Assembly: GCA_018661465.1 (NCBI GenBank)
Contig: JABJIC010000028.1
Location: forward strand, 186,001 to 250,000
Direction: 5' to 3'
Length of the DNA stretch: 64,000 nucleotides
Origin: Gammaproteobacteria bacterium
GTDB lineage: Bacteria; Pseudomonadota; Gammaproteobacteria; Pseudomonadales; Pseudohongiellaceae
Both the position numbers and the translations under genes were made by a program. Under the pieces are notes generated by a model. It searched no databases, was not told where the DNA came from, and was given only the letters and a program-made list of their open reading frames with translations. Below, piece after piece: positions 7,425 to 16,219 of this stretch (positions are counted from its first letter, which is position 1; each line of letters begins with the position of its first letter).

Positions 7425-9089
7425 ATGTTTGATCACAGTAAGTACCCATCATTTCAGCCAATCGATATTCAGGATCGAACCTGGCCTGACAAGGTGATCG
7501 ATAAGGCTCCTCGCTGGTGTAGCGTGGATCTGCGTGATGGTAATCAGGCCTTGATTGAGCCCATGTCTGTAGCTCAAAAGAAGAAGATGTTTGAGCTGCT
7601 GGTGGAAGTAGGGTTCAAGGAAATAGAAGTTGGATTTCCGGCCGCCTCGCAACCGGATTTTGACTTCGTTCGCAGCCTCATAGAAGAAAACAAGATACCT
7701 GATGATGTCACCGTGCAGGTGCTCACTCAGGCCCGTCCAGAATTAATTCAACGTACCTTCGCATCGCTTAAAGGTGCCAAGAAAGCAATACTGCATGTCT
7801 ATAATTCTACTTCTGTGGTTCAGCGCGAGAAAGTTTTTAAGACAGACAAAAAAGGGATTATTGATATTGCTATCGCCGGTGCCAGTGAGGTTAAGCGCTG
7901 TGCAGAGTTGGCTCCGGAAACAGAATGGATATTTCAGTACTCGCCTGAAAGTTTTACCGGCACCGAAATAGATTTTGCTGTTGAGGTTTGTGATGCCGTC
8001 ACCTCGGTATGGAATCCCACAGCCGACAACCCCGTTATCTATAACCTGCCTTCAACGGTAGAGATGGCAACTCCTAATGTATATGCCGACCAGATTGAAT
8101 GGTTCTGCCGTAATATACAGAATCGAGATGCGGTCGTTGTAAGTCTGCATACCCATAACGATCGAGGCTGTGCTGTCGCAGCTGCCGAGCTGGCTGTAAT
8201 GGCTGGAGCTCAGCGCGTAGAAGGTACGCTTCTGGGTAATGGAGAGCGAACAGGAAACATGGATATCGTGGTGATGGCGATGAACATGTATAGCCAGGGA
8301 ATTGATCCCAATCTTGATCTTCGCAATATGGACAAAATTGTCTCTGTTATTCGCGAATGCACTCAAATTGATGTGCATCCTCGTCAGCCATATTCTGGCG
8401 ATCTGGTATTTACAGCTTTCTCTGGCTCTCATCAAGATGCGATTAAGAAGTGCCTGGATATCTATGAAGAAGGCAGTACCTGGGAGATAGCCTACCTACC
8501 AATTGACCCGCGAGATCTTGGTCGAACTTATCAAGATGTGATTCGGGTCAATAGCCAATCGGGTAAGGGTGGGGTCGCCTATGTTCTTGCCCATAAATTT
8601 GGCTGTGAACTTCCTCGCTGGCTACAGATTGAATTCAGCAGAGTGGTGCAAGGGGTAACCGAAGCCAGTGGCCAGGAAATTCATCCTGATGCGATTTGGG
8701 AATTGTTCAATGAGCATTACCTGAATAATAAAAAACTCATCAGTCTTGAAAATTTCAGCATCGAAAAAAATGATGAGCGTGAAACCTTCAATGCCAAGAT
8801 AGATTATTTTGGAAAGGAACTAGCTATCAGCGGTGAAGGCGATGGCGTGCTCGATGCATTCGTTGTCGGGCTGAGGCAAGCTATTAAGATTGATTTCGAA
8901 ATCATGGAATATGGAGAACATGCCCTCGGGCAAGGTGCCGACGCTGAAGCGGTTACCTATATTCAGCTGAAATGTGGTGGACGTCGTTACAGCGGTGTAG
9001 CAATCAGCAAAGACATTATTTCTTCCTCACTTAACGCGTTTATGGGTGCGGCCAGCCAGCTTCTTAGCGAGCAGCAAGCCGTCGCCTGA
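7425..9089 (+). CDS. leuA: 2-isopropylmalate synthase (long form)
   Basis: Condenses acetyl-CoA with 2-oxoisovalerate, the first committed step of leucine synthesis. At 554 residues it is the type 2 (mycobacterial/pseudomonad) form. Visible: WCSVDLRDGNQALIEPMS (metal-binding Asp and catalytic Arg), GFKEIEVGFPAAS, HVYNSTSVVQRE, the metal-binding HTHNDRGCAVAAAEL, LLGNGERTGN and a C-terminal LeuA regulatory domain (about 430-554) that gives leucine feedback inhibition. An AAAAGGAATT ribosome site precedes ATG. It is alone in its transcript, with leuB-like coding sequence at the opposite end of this segment. Confidence 0.96.
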   Translation: MFDHSKYPSFQPIDIQDRTWPDKVIDKAPRWCSVDLRDGNQALIEPMSVAQKKKMFELLVEVGFKEIEVGFPAASQPDFDFVRSLIEENKIPDDVTVQVLTQARPELIQRTFASLKGAKKAILHVYNSTSVVQREKVFKTDKKGIIDIAIAGASEVKRCAELAPETEWIFQYSPESFTGTEIDFAVEVCDAVTSVWNPTADNPVIYNLPSTVEMATPNVYADQIEWFCRNIQNRDAVVVSLHTHNDRGCAVAAAELAVMAGAQRVEGTLLGNGERTGNMDIVVMAMNMYSQGIDPNLDLRNMDKIVSVIRECTQIDVHPRQPYSGDLVFTAFSGSHQDAIKKCLDIYEEGSTWEIAYLPIDPRDLGRTYQDVIRVNSQSGKGGVAYVLAHKFGCELPRWLQIEFSRVVQGVTEASGQEIHPDAIWELFNEHYLNNKKLISLENFSIEKNDERETFNAKIDYFGKELAISGEGDGVLDAFVVGLRQAIKIDFEIMEYGEHALGQGADAEAVTYIQLKCGGRRYSGVAISKDIISSSLNAFMGAASQLLSEQQAVA

Positions 9090-9287
9090 TTCCTTTTGTT
9101 AGAAACGCGATCTAACGCAGAACAAGCAGCAAGCTGGACCAAGTAGAGAGTCGCTCACAAGGCGACCACCAAATCGATTGGATACTCCGGATCAGTGCGC
9201 TGTCTGCGTGCTTAGATTCACCCAACCCTCTTAGCTTAAAACCCTGATCCTGCGGGGCTTTGCTGCTTCCGAATACTTGATAAATCT

Positions 9288-9307
9288 AAATGAGAATGAT
9301 TTGCATT
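9288..9307 (+). promoter_or_regulatory. Fur box
   Basis: AAATGAGAATGATTTGCATT closely resembles the 19-bp Fur inverted-repeat consensus (GATAATGAT-A-ATCATTATC). It lies 73-92 bases before the porin start, where Fur-iron would block RNA polymerase. This predicts iron repression of the four genes that follow. The rest of 9090-9287 shows no other feature I can support. Confidence 0.7.
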
Positions 9308-9379
9308 AAGATTAAACTTAATCTATGATTCATTCCTATCGGGCTACAAGCCTTTTATCAAGGGTTGAAGGAAGTATTA

Positions 9380-10726
9380 ATGAAAGTTAGAAATGAATTA
9401 TCCCTGCTTATCGCAGCAGCTCTATGTGTTGGCGGTGTGAATGTAGCCGCGGCGGCAGAGGCGCCAAGTGTAGAAGAATTATGGGAAATCGTTCAGCGTC
9501 AGCAGGCTGAACTGGAATCTCTTAAGCAAGAATTGGAATCTACTCGTACTCAGACAGCGACAGTTCGTATTCAGAGTCTGGAGAACAGTGAGTTAATCGA
9601 GGCAGTAGGGGATGTCATAGAGCAGTCCGATGGTTTGGTGGGCAGTAATAACACTCAGAGAACCCGTATCGGCGGCTACGGTGAAATGCTCTATAACAAT
9701 GAAACCAGTAGTGCCTCAAGCAAAGAATTGGATATACAGCGGTTCGTTATTTTCTTCGGGCACCAATTTAGCGACACGCTTCGTTTTCATTCCGAGTTGG
9801 AAGTAGAACATTCCTTTATTAGTGATGACGCGCGAGCGCCGGGTGCTGTGGAACTTGAGCAGGCCTATCTGGAATGGGACTACTCGGCCAATCACAGTGT
9901 GCTAGCTGGCATGCATCTGGTACCGATGGGAATTCTTAACGAGACCCATGAACCAAATACTTTCTATGGCGTCGAACGAAATCGTATCGAATCAAGAATC
10001 ATTCCTTCTACCTATAGAGTTAACGGCATTAAATTTTCTGGCCGTCTCGGTGGAGGATTTAGCTATGACCTCGGAGTTCACGAAGGTTTATTTTTCGAGA
10101 GCGGCAATGGTGGTGAATTAGCCATCAGGGACTCGAGGCAGAGTGGTGCCAGAGCAGAGATGGATAACCCTGCCTACACGGGAAGAATTAGATACACCGG
10201 AGTTCCTGGATTGGAATTGGGTTTGTCGATGCAATACCAAAGCGATATGACCCAGAGTGAAAGCATCCGGGGCAATATCGGAAGGGATGGCGTACTGGAT
10301 GTATTTGGAAATCCGGTAGGTGACCTTAGTGGTATTTTGAGCGAAGCGCATATGGTCTATAGATCTGGCCCATGGGGATTACGAGCTCTCTATGCTCAAT
10401 GGGATATTGATAGTGCAATTGAGTCTGTTGCTAACAATGATCTCAGTAATAATGGCCTTGGGCGCGATCAGCAATTCGGCTACTACATTGAGCCTTCTTA
10501 TCAGATCAATGAGAAGCTGGGCGCTTTTCTTCGGCTTGAACGTACTGATGAGCGTGCAGGAAGTAATCTTGCTGCGGCAAATGATTCCACCACCGACAGA
10601 ATGCTGCTGGGTCTAAACTACTGGCTCACAAATAACACCGTGTTGAAGTTGGATTACCAGTTTGAGAATGATGACAAGGATCGTGATCTCGACGGCTTCA
10701 ATGCAGGAATCGGATGGCAGTTTTAG
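9380..10726 (+). CDS. Outer-membrane porin-like beta-barrel protein, Fur-box-linked
   Basis: A 448-residue exported protein. A signal peptide (MKVRNELSLLIAAALCVGGVNVAAAAEA) is followed by a short coiled coil (about 30-60, VEELWEIVQRQQAELESLKQ), then a beta-barrel with alternating hydrophobic strands, ending in ...FNAGIGWQF, where the terminal Phe is the outer-membrane insertion signal. The coiled coil plus barrel layout resembles phosphate-selective/OprO-P type porins. The ATG at 9380 is chosen over TTG at 9365 because GAAGGAAG lies six bases upstream and the signal peptide begins there. The cargo is unknown; the Fur box suggests iron-related import. Confidence 0.82.
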   Translation: MKVRNELSLLIAAALCVGGVNVAAAAEAPSVEELWEIVQRQQAELESLKQELESTRTQTATVRIQSLENSELIEAVGDVIEQSDGLVGSNNTQRTRIGGYGEMLYNNETSSASSKELDIQRFVIFFGHQFSDTLRFHSELEVEHSFISDDARAPGAVELEQAYLEWDYSANHSVLAGMHLVPMGILNETHEPNTFYGVERNRIESRIIPSTYRVNGIKFSGRLGGGFSYDLGVHEGLFFESGNGGELAIRDSRQSGARAEMDNPAYTGRIRYTGVPGLELGLSMQYQSDMTQSESIRGNIGRDGVLDVFGNPVGDLSGILSEAHMVYRSGPWGLRALYAQWDIDSAIESVANNDLSNNGLGRDQQFGYYIEPSYQINEKLGAFLRLERTDERAGSNLAAANDSTTDRMLLGLNYWLTNNTVLKLDYQFENDDKDRDLDGFNAGIGWQF

Positions 10727-10760
10727 GAAGGTGATAGTAAGAGAGAAGGTGAGAAAGAAC

Positions 10761-11294
10761 GTGAAAAATACCATTAAGCAACTTGTTCAATCATTAATTG
10801 CCATGAGTTTCATGGCGATTGTGCTTCCAGTATCGCTTGCCAGCAATGACTATATTGAGCCTGGAGATTTTCTGGCATCTGTTTTTTCAGGAAATCTTCC
10901 TGAGAGTAATACGGTTTGGTTAAGTGGAGAGAAGAAGGAGATAGCTGAAAAAATTCTGGGGCATAAACCGGATTTCTTGCGAGCTCGCTACTGGGGCGAT
11001 AACAGCAGGTCTGCCTGGATACTGGATGAGATTGGTAAAACAGAGCCAATTACCATTGGAATAGTGATCAATGATAATCAGATAGAGGATATCCAGGTTC
11101 TAGCCTTTCGGGAATCCAGGGGTTGGGAAATCAAACACGATTTTTTTACACGCCAGTTTATGGGTGCTCGTATTATTGAGACCCAGCAGCTGAGCAAGTC
11201 AATCGATGGCATTAGTGGTGCCACTCTTTCTGTCAGGGCCATGACTAATGTTTCCCGTCTGGTATTATTCCTCTCAGCTTCCCTGAATACCTGA
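10761..11294 (+). CDS. Periplasmic FMN-binding domain protein (flavinylation motif)
   Basis: A 177-residue exported protein: signal peptide MKNTIKQLVQSLIAMSFMAIV..VSLAS, then an FMN-binding domain like those of NqrC/RnfG. The motif DGISGATLS (149-157) is the ApbE target, with Thr155 the expected residue carrying covalently bound FMN. The start is GTG at 10761, because AAGGTGAG lies upstream and it places the signal peptide at the N-terminus; the longer frame would overlap the porin. Next to a PepSY-type membrane protein, it probably shuttles electrons across or within the periplasm. No apbE is in the window. Confidence 0.82.
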   Translation: MKNTIKQLVQSLIAMSFMAIVLPVSLASNDYIEPGDFLASVFSGNLPESNTVWLSGEKKEIAEKILGHKPDFLRARYWGDNSRSAWILDEIGKTEPITIGIVINDNQIEDIQVLAFRESRGWEIKHDFFTRQFMGARIIETQQLSKSIDGISGATLSVRAMTNVSRLVLFLSASLNT

Positions 11295-11313
11295 GTGGGC
11301 AATACAACGAGTT

Positions 11314-12138
11314 GTGGTAAAACGTAAAGTAGTACTAAGTCTGCATCGAAGAATAGGCATAACTAGTGCCTTGTTTGTTGTGCTGCTTTCATTCACCGGA
11401 ATACTTCTTCAGCATATTTCCAGCTTTGGGCTGGACTCTTCTTTTATCAGTTCGGAAAGACTCTTGGCTTGGTACGGAATTGAAATTCCTGAAATTGAAT
11501 CAAGTTACAACAGCGAAACCAATACCGTCAGCCTTATTGAGGATGCTCTGTTTTTTAATGGAAGTGCGCTCTCTGGGAACTATTCTTCTTTAGCAGGCTT
11601 GGTCAATACCGAATTTGGCTCAGTCGTCGCTACTGGTAATCAATTGATTTTAATCAGTGAAGAAGGGGAGTTGATAGAGGTACTGGGGTCGGTTCACGGA
11701 GTGCCAGGTGAAATTATTTCTATTGGATTGGGTCTAGATACATTAAGTCTTGATACAACTGGTCTAAATACAACAGGTCTAGAGACAACAGAGGTATCTG
11801 TGAACTCAACTGTGCCCATTATATTGAGGCTTTCCAATAGACTCGTTGAAGCCGATCTTGATGCTTTGGCCTGGGTAGATGCTGAGTTGGATTCAGCAGG
11901 CGTACGCTGGTCCGAAGCTGCAGAGTTGAGTGCTTCTGAAGCAGAGTCGATCAAACAACGATACGGCGCGTCTCTGCTAAGCTGGGAAAGAATAGTATTG
12001 GATATTCATAGTGGTCGAGTGTTTGGTCAGTTTGGTGTTTTCCTTGTTGACCTGATGGCAATTCTTTTTCTGTTCATGGCGATAACTGGCGTCTGGATAT
12101 GGTCTCGGCGCCGCTCTAAAATTAAGAATCATTCTTGA
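11314..12138 (+). CDS. PepSY-associated transmembrane protein
   Basis: A 274-residue protein with one membrane helix at each end: LHRRIGITSALFVVLLSFTGILL near the N-terminus and FLVDLMAILFLFMAITGVWIW near the C-terminus, with a periplasmic middle. The LHRRIG...TGILL and DIHSGRVFG...TGVWIWSRRR signatures are those of PepSY-TM proteins, which accompany iron-uptake and flavin electron-transfer systems. A four-copy 15-bp repeat encodes GLDTL-SLDTT-GLNTT-GLETT in the middle. It starts with GTG at 11314, 19 bases after the FMN-binding gene, so the two are probably co-translated. An inner-membrane electron donor for the flavoprotein is my inference. Confidence 0.8.
   Translation: MVKRKVVLSLHRRIGITSALFVVLLSFTGILLQHISSFGLDSSFISSERLLAWYGIEIPEIESSYNSETNTVSLIEDALFFNGSALSGNYSSLAGLVNTEFGSVVATGNQLILISEEGELIEVLGSVHGVPGEIISIGLGLDTLSLDTTGLNTTGLETTEVSVNSTVPIILRLSNRLVEADLDALAWVDAELDSAGVRWSEAAELSASEAESIKQRYGASLLSWERIVLDIHSGRVFGQFGVFLVDLMAILFLFMAITGVWIWSRRRSKIKNHS
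11731..11790 (+). repeat. Four tandem in-frame 15-bp repeats
   Basis: Four consecutive units of the form GGTCTAGATACATTA vary at a few positions each and encode (G/S)L(D/N/E)T(L/T). They are within the PepSY-type gene, in its periplasmic part, and keep the frame. Such short in-frame repeats can change number by slippage without breaking the gene. Confidence 0.85.
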
Positions 12139-12163
12139 TAGAAGCGTGGGATAGTTTAATACA

Positions 12164-12670
12164 ATGCAATATTTCATACTTTCAGCGTCTATTTCTTCAT
12201 TCATCCTTGGCTTCTTTGGCGTTAGCTGGGAAGACGTGGATGAAAAGATTGAAGATGAGTTTCCTGCGGTGGAATTTATCTCAGTCGATGCCCTGCAAAC
12301 CCAATTCCAGTCAAACCCGGGGCAATTACCTCTGATTATAGATGTACGTGAAGCTGATGAGTTTGCTGTTAGTCATCTCGCTGAAGCCAGAAATGTACTC
12401 ACTGGTATAGAAATATCCAAGCTCGTGCAGGACAAGACCAGCCCAATCGTCGTCTACTGCTCGGTAGGATATCGTTCTGCGGCAGTTGCGGCAGAGCTTG
12501 AAGCGCTGGGCTATACCAGCGTGAGAAATCTTCGACATTCGCTCTTTGAGTGGGCAGATAAGGGCTTGCCTATGGAAAACCTGCAAGGGCAGACCTCCTT
12601 GGTTCATCCCTATAATCGGGCCTGGGGCAGCCTTGTCAAAGAACAGCTCCATTCCTATACTCCTGAGTAA
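12164..12670 (+). CDS. Rhodanese-like protein with N-terminal membrane/signal segment
   Basis: A 168-residue protein with a hydrophobic N-terminus (MQYFILSASISSFILGFFGVSW) and one rhodanese domain (about 38-150): LIIDVREADEFAVSHLAEARN, then the active-site loop CSVGYRSAAVA with catalytic Cys, and SLFEWADKGLPM at the end. Single-domain rhodaneses transfer sulfur or bind thiols or oxyanions. Here it is exported or membrane-anchored, unlike cytosolic forms. It follows the PepSY gene by 25 bases and probably belongs to the same Fur-linked transcript. Its link to flavin or iron chemistry is unknown. Confidence 0.85.
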   Translation: MQYFILSASISSFILGFFGVSWEDVDEKIEDEFPAVEFISVDALQTQFQSNPGQLPLIIDVREADEFAVSHLAEARNVLTGIEISKLVQDKTSPIVVYCSVGYRSAAVAAELEALGYTSVRNLRHSLFEWADKGLPMENLQGQTSLVHPYNRAWGSLVKEQLHSYTPE

Positions 12671-12821
12671 GTCTTTCTTTTTTCAGTCTTTTATGTAGCC
12701 TTTTATTTCTCCGATATAGGGCAAACTATTTCTCCCCCGCTTGCGACTTACTCTTAAAAACCAGTATCCTGTTTTAAACGCGTAGTTTGCTTACACAGTC
12801 TGAAAGAGACAGGACAAACCC

Positions 12822-13403
12822 ATGGCTTTGATTAACGAAGACGAGGCACTGATTGCTGCGGCACTCAATGGGTCGGCCTTTGCCTGGGAAAAGCTGGTGA
12901 AGCGTTATGAAAGCCGTGTGTATAACCAGGGTTTGCGGTTGATGGGCAACCCGGCCGATGCCATGGATTTATGTCAGGAGGTTTTTCTCGGTGTGTATCG
13001 AAACCTTCACAGATTCCGTGGAGATGCCAAGTTTAGTAGTTGGTTATTTCGAATTGCCCACAACAAGTCGGTTGATCTGAATCGCCGTAAACGTCTTATG
13101 ATGGTTCAGGCAAAACCCTGGTCCCAGGAAGAAGATGATGGTCTGGATATGTATCCAGCTGCTACAGGATTTGAGCCAGATGAAAAGCTTGATCAATCCC
13201 AGGCGAACACACAAGTAATGACTATGTTGGCCCAGCTGCCGATGGATCAACGTTTGATAGTCGAACTAAAAATATATCAATCTCTCACATTTGAAGAGAT
13301 AGCAGATATGCAAGATATCTCAACTAATACAGCAAAAACGCGCTTCTATACCGCGCTTAAAAAACTGAAAGTAGTATCGGAGAAAGATCATGTCCTGCCC
13401 TAA
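12822..13403 (+). CDS. ECF-type RNA polymerase sigma factor
   Basis: A 193-residue RpoE-like extracytoplasmic-function sigma factor. Region 2 (about 25-95: NPADAMDLCQEVFLGVYRNLHRFRG, FSSWLFRIAHNKSVDLNRR) contacts the -10 element; region 4 (about 140-185: LAQLPMDQRLIVELK, LTFEEIADMQDISTNTAKTR) contacts the -35. The gene overlaps the downstream anti-sigma gene by 14 bases, a coupling usual for sigma/anti-sigma pairs. The inducing signal is not evident. An AGACAGGACAAACCC ribosome region precedes the ATG. Confidence 0.95.
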   Translation: MALINEDEALIAAALNGSAFAWEKLVKRYESRVYNQGLRLMGNPADAMDLCQEVFLGVYRNLHRFRGDAKFSSWLFRIAHNKSVDLNRRKRLMMVQAKPWSQEEDDGLDMYPAATGFEPDEKLDQSQANTQVMTMLAQLPMDQRLIVELKIYQSLTFEEIADMQDISTNTAKTRFYTALKKLKVVSEKDHVLP

Positions 13404-14070
13404 GACTCAACACGTAATGCTGGAATATTTTTCAGATGACCTGGCACCTTTGATGCGGGAAGAGATGGAAAAGCATCTCGCAAGCTGTGCTGAATGCAAT
13501 CAAGAGTTGGAATCCCTCTTGATGACAAAGAGTAGCTTGGAAGCATGGCAGGAACAGCGTGTACCTCATTGGGATCGTGGCGTTGAATTATTTAGTCGCG
13601 AGCATCGAACATCCAAAACTGGAAATGCTTCGTGGGATATTTGGCAGTGGATACCGACGGCCGCTTCATTCGCCATGTTGTGTGTACTGTTGCTAAACGT
13701 AAATTTCTCCACCACAGAGCAGGGCTTCTCCATCAGTTTTAATTCAGGTGCAAATGCCCAGTCGGATGTTACGGAGATGCTAGCTTCATTTGAAGGGGCT
13801 CAGCAGCTCGAAATGAATCAAGCCATAGAGCGTATGGAGGATCGCCAGGATGGAAATAATCTACGCATGATGCAGGCCATGTTGGAACAAAATCAACAAG
13901 CGACTGCTGAGAACTTGGAACAAATTTATGCTTATTTCGAGCAACAACGGATATTGGATCTTCAGGACATGAGAGTGGGTTACCAGCAGTTGGTAGACAG
14001 CGATTACGAAACTATTCGATCTCTGCAGCAGTTGGCTAGTTTCGTCAGTTTTCAAGATGATGTGAGATAG
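13390..14070 (+). CDS. Zinc-type anti-sigma factor, membrane-anchored
   Basis: A 226-residue protein. The N-terminal anti-sigma domain has the ZAS motif His29-x3-Cys33-x2-Cys36 (KHLASCAECNQ) with Cys3 as possible fourth ligand. A membrane helix follows (about 95-112, IPTAASFAMLCVLLLNVNF), then a periplasmic part rich in Gln/Glu that is predicted to be helical (QQLEMNQAIERMEDRQ onwards). It should hold the sigma factor at the membrane until a thiol, metal or envelope signal releases it. It overlaps the sigma gene by 14 bases. Confidence 0.88.
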   Translation: MSCPKTQHVMLEYFSDDLAPLMREEMEKHLASCAECNQELESLLMTKSSLEAWQEQRVPHWDRGVELFSREHRTSKTGNASWDIWQWIPTAASFAMLCVLLLNVNFSTTEQGFSISFNSGANAQSDVTEMLASFEGAQQLEMNQAIERMEDRQDGNNLRMMQAMLEQNQQATAENLEQIYAYFEQQRILDLQDMRVGYQQLVDSDYETIRSLQQLASFVSFQDDVR

Positions 14071-14152
14071 AACAATGTTCAATTTGAATCCAACAGCTTT
14101 TTTTTGTAAAACCAGTGCTCGTAAAACAAAAGATCGTAGTGCTGGAGAAAGA

Positions 14153-15235
14153 ATGAGTAGCCCTAAACTTGGATTGATAAATCCTAGAGCTGGAATTATT
14201 ACTGTATTGCTTCTGATTTTTCCGGCGCCATTGTTTTCACAAGACGCAGCTGTTGAAGAATTTGATGCGGGAGACTTGCAAAACAATATAGATATTTTTG
14301 CCGGTATTCTTGAAGATAGCCTGGACTTGAATCAATCCGAGGCTCCGTTTAGCAGATCTCTTAGTGGCATCGACAGTACTTATCTTTATGCCCAGGGTGT
14401 TGTACTGGAAGTGAGAACGCCTCTTGCCAATCGCCGAAACAGATTAGGTTTTGCGTCATTAAACACTGCTTTGCAGGCGCTGCAAGCCAGGAGAATGCCG
14501 TTTGGACCATTACCTGTTTCTGAAATCTCTGTTGAAGAATCAAATACAGGTTTTGCGTTACAGGCAGAGTCCCTTGAAGATTCCAATCAGGCAGGTGATT
14601 TTTACTCCTCGATGATGGACCGGATTGCAAATATTGATTATTCCCTGATCGTGAATAATGCGATTCAGCAAGCTTCTAATTCGGCGAGGTCTCTGAGGAC
14701 GCTGGACGGTATCGATGACAACAACTATCAGCAAATTCGCGAGCAATTGGAAGACTTGCGGGATGAGATGACTCAGAGCCAACGGGAATTGCGTGGACTC
14801 ATTGAAGAGCTTCAATCCGCCAGTGAAGTTTCTGCCGAAGTTGTAGACCCTGATTCAAATACAGAAATGGAATCCACTCTGGATAGAATGTACAGCCAAT
14901 TAGAGCCTTTGAAAGACAGGGCTGTCGAATTTGCAGGAGATTTGCGGCAGAGAGCTGAACAGGCGGAGTTGGATTACGCAAACCGTTGGCAGGATGAATT
15001 GATTCAGTTCGAAGATCGACTTTATCAGGCCATGTGTGAATACGGAGCTACATTACGTGAGCTACCGGATGATGAGCATGTTTCCGTCATCCTCAGTGGT
15101 CTTGGTGAAGAAATCGAAGAGAACAGGCTAACAGATAAAGTATTTATCTTTAGCAAGACCGATATCACAGCCTGTCAATCGGGAGATATCGATCTTGCAA
15201 CTCTGAGAACCCGTTCTATTCAATACAGCTACTAA
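14153..15235 (+). CDS. Exported coiled-coil protein of unknown function (sigma-factor operon)
   Basis: A protein of 360 residues from the ATG at 14153, which has GGAGAAAG six bases upstream; an in-frame ATG at 14075 is possible but has a poor ribosome site and puts 26 basic residues before the signal peptide. The N-terminus has a signal peptide (AGIITVLLLIFPAPLFSQ). The middle (about 195-280) is a likely coiled coil (QIREQLEDLRDEMTQSQREL, RGLIEELQSA). It has four cysteines at most. I do not recognise a family. As third gene of the sigma/anti-sigma operon it may be a sensor or effector in the envelope. Confidence 0.75.
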   Translation: MSSPKLGLINPRAGIITVLLLIFPAPLFSQDAAVEEFDAGDLQNNIDIFAGILEDSLDLNQSEAPFSRSLSGIDSTYLYAQGVVLEVRTPLANRRNRLGFASLNTALQALQARRMPFGPLPVSEISVEESNTGFALQAESLEDSNQAGDFYSSMMDRIANIDYSLIVNNAIQQASNSARSLRTLDGIDDNNYQQIREQLEDLRDEMTQSQRELRGLIEELQSASEVSAEVVDPDSNTEMESTLDRMYSQLEPLKDRAVEFAGDLRQRAEQAELDYANRWQDELIQFEDRLYQAMCEYGATLRELPDDEHVSVILSGLGEEIEENRLTDKVFIFSKTDITACQSGDIDLATLRTRSIQYSY

Positions 15236-15282
15236 ACCAGTTTCTAGTTAAATTAGGCGGTTCAGCTCATTCAGCAGTCAAG

Positions 15283-16092
15283 CTAGAAAGGTGCGCCGGT
15301 TATATTTATATCCGCCGGTGCAAATTGCTTTGCAGAGTCAGTCGCCTGATATAGCCGTGTAACAAGCAGCAATACCCCCGGAACATCCAGCAGGTCGATA
15401 TCGTCGAATATCAATTTGCGGCGAATTCTTTCGCTACTTGTATACAGACTGCCGTCCTGGGTGAAATTTAGAAACGTAAAACTTTCGTCTTCGTTTCCCC
15501 AGTTGCTGGAAATTACTTCCTGACCAACGCCTCCATCCAGTCGTTCAAATGGATAGAACCACCTTCCTCCAGCATAGCCGGCTTCATAGGTAATGATATG
15601 GCCATCTGGGTAATACCAGGTTTCATCCAAGGCTCTGAAGTAATTGCTTGCCAAATAGCCATTTGGCCAGAATATAGCCTGATCACCATGCATCCAGTGA
15701 TGAGCCATAACACGACCATTAGGATAGTAGATTGTGGTGTCTTCTCCTGGCTCAGCCATGAATAGCTGGCCATTGGGGAAATACCACGCCTTGTGGTACA
15801 GGTCTGTGGAAGCCAGAGTCCCATTTAGATAGTAGCTATTGCCGCGATTGTATCCGGTAAGGATTACTGGTTGGCATGCCATCAAATTAAGCTCTGCCAG
15901 TTGGTTTTCCATGGCTACCATCTCTCCCACGTCGTCATAGTCATCTGGAAGCATGGTGTTGAGAGAGACCATTTTCGCCATAAACTCGAGAGTCGCACAG
16001 GCGCTGCTCACATTCGCTGAGCCCTCACGGGCAAACGATAGGGATGAAAAACTCATCAATAGAATTAGTAGCAATGTGCTGCTTCGTTTCAT
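15283..16092 (-). CDS. Exported protein with YYPNG-type (MORN-like) repeats
   Basis: Translation from ATG at 16092 (perfect AGGAGG upstream) gives 269 residues with signal peptide MKRSSTLLLILLMSFSSLSFA; the frame is open further upstream, but without a ribosome site. The centre (about 110-205) repeats a short motif every 20 or so residues: WYFPNGQL, IYYPNGRV, IFWPNGYL, WYYPDGHI, WFYPFERL. This resembles MORN-like/YwqK-type antitoxin repeats that form beta-hairpin ribbons. I do not recognise a function. It lies convergent with the coiled-coil gene across 47 bases. Confidence 0.75.
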   Translation of the reverse strand: MKRSSTLLLILLMSFSSLSFAREGSANVSSACATLEFMAKMVSLNTMLPDDYDDVGEMVAMENQLAELNLMACQPVILTGYNRGNSYYLNGTLASTDLYHKAWYFPNGQLFMAEPGEDTTIYYPNGRVMAHHWMHGDQAIFWPNGYLASNYFRALDETWYYPDGHIITYEAGYAGGRWFYPFERLDGGVGQEVISSNWGNEDESFTFLNFTQDGSLYTSSERIRRKLIFDDIDLLDVPGVLLLVTRLYQATDSAKQFAPADINITGAPF

Positions 16093-16219
16093 GACTTTCC
16101 TCCTGTCGGTGATTTTCCGACCATTTCCTTGAACGTAGGGGTATCCTAGCCTGAGTAATGTGAACGCGGACTTAATGCCGTAGGGGTTCAACAGTATTTG
16201 AACTAAGCAAGATTTTTGC

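Noticed and set aside
10662..10760. N-terminal extension of the FMN-binding protein overlapping the porin gene
   Set aside because: The extension has no signal peptide at its start, and GTG at 10761 has AAGGTGAG in the right place.
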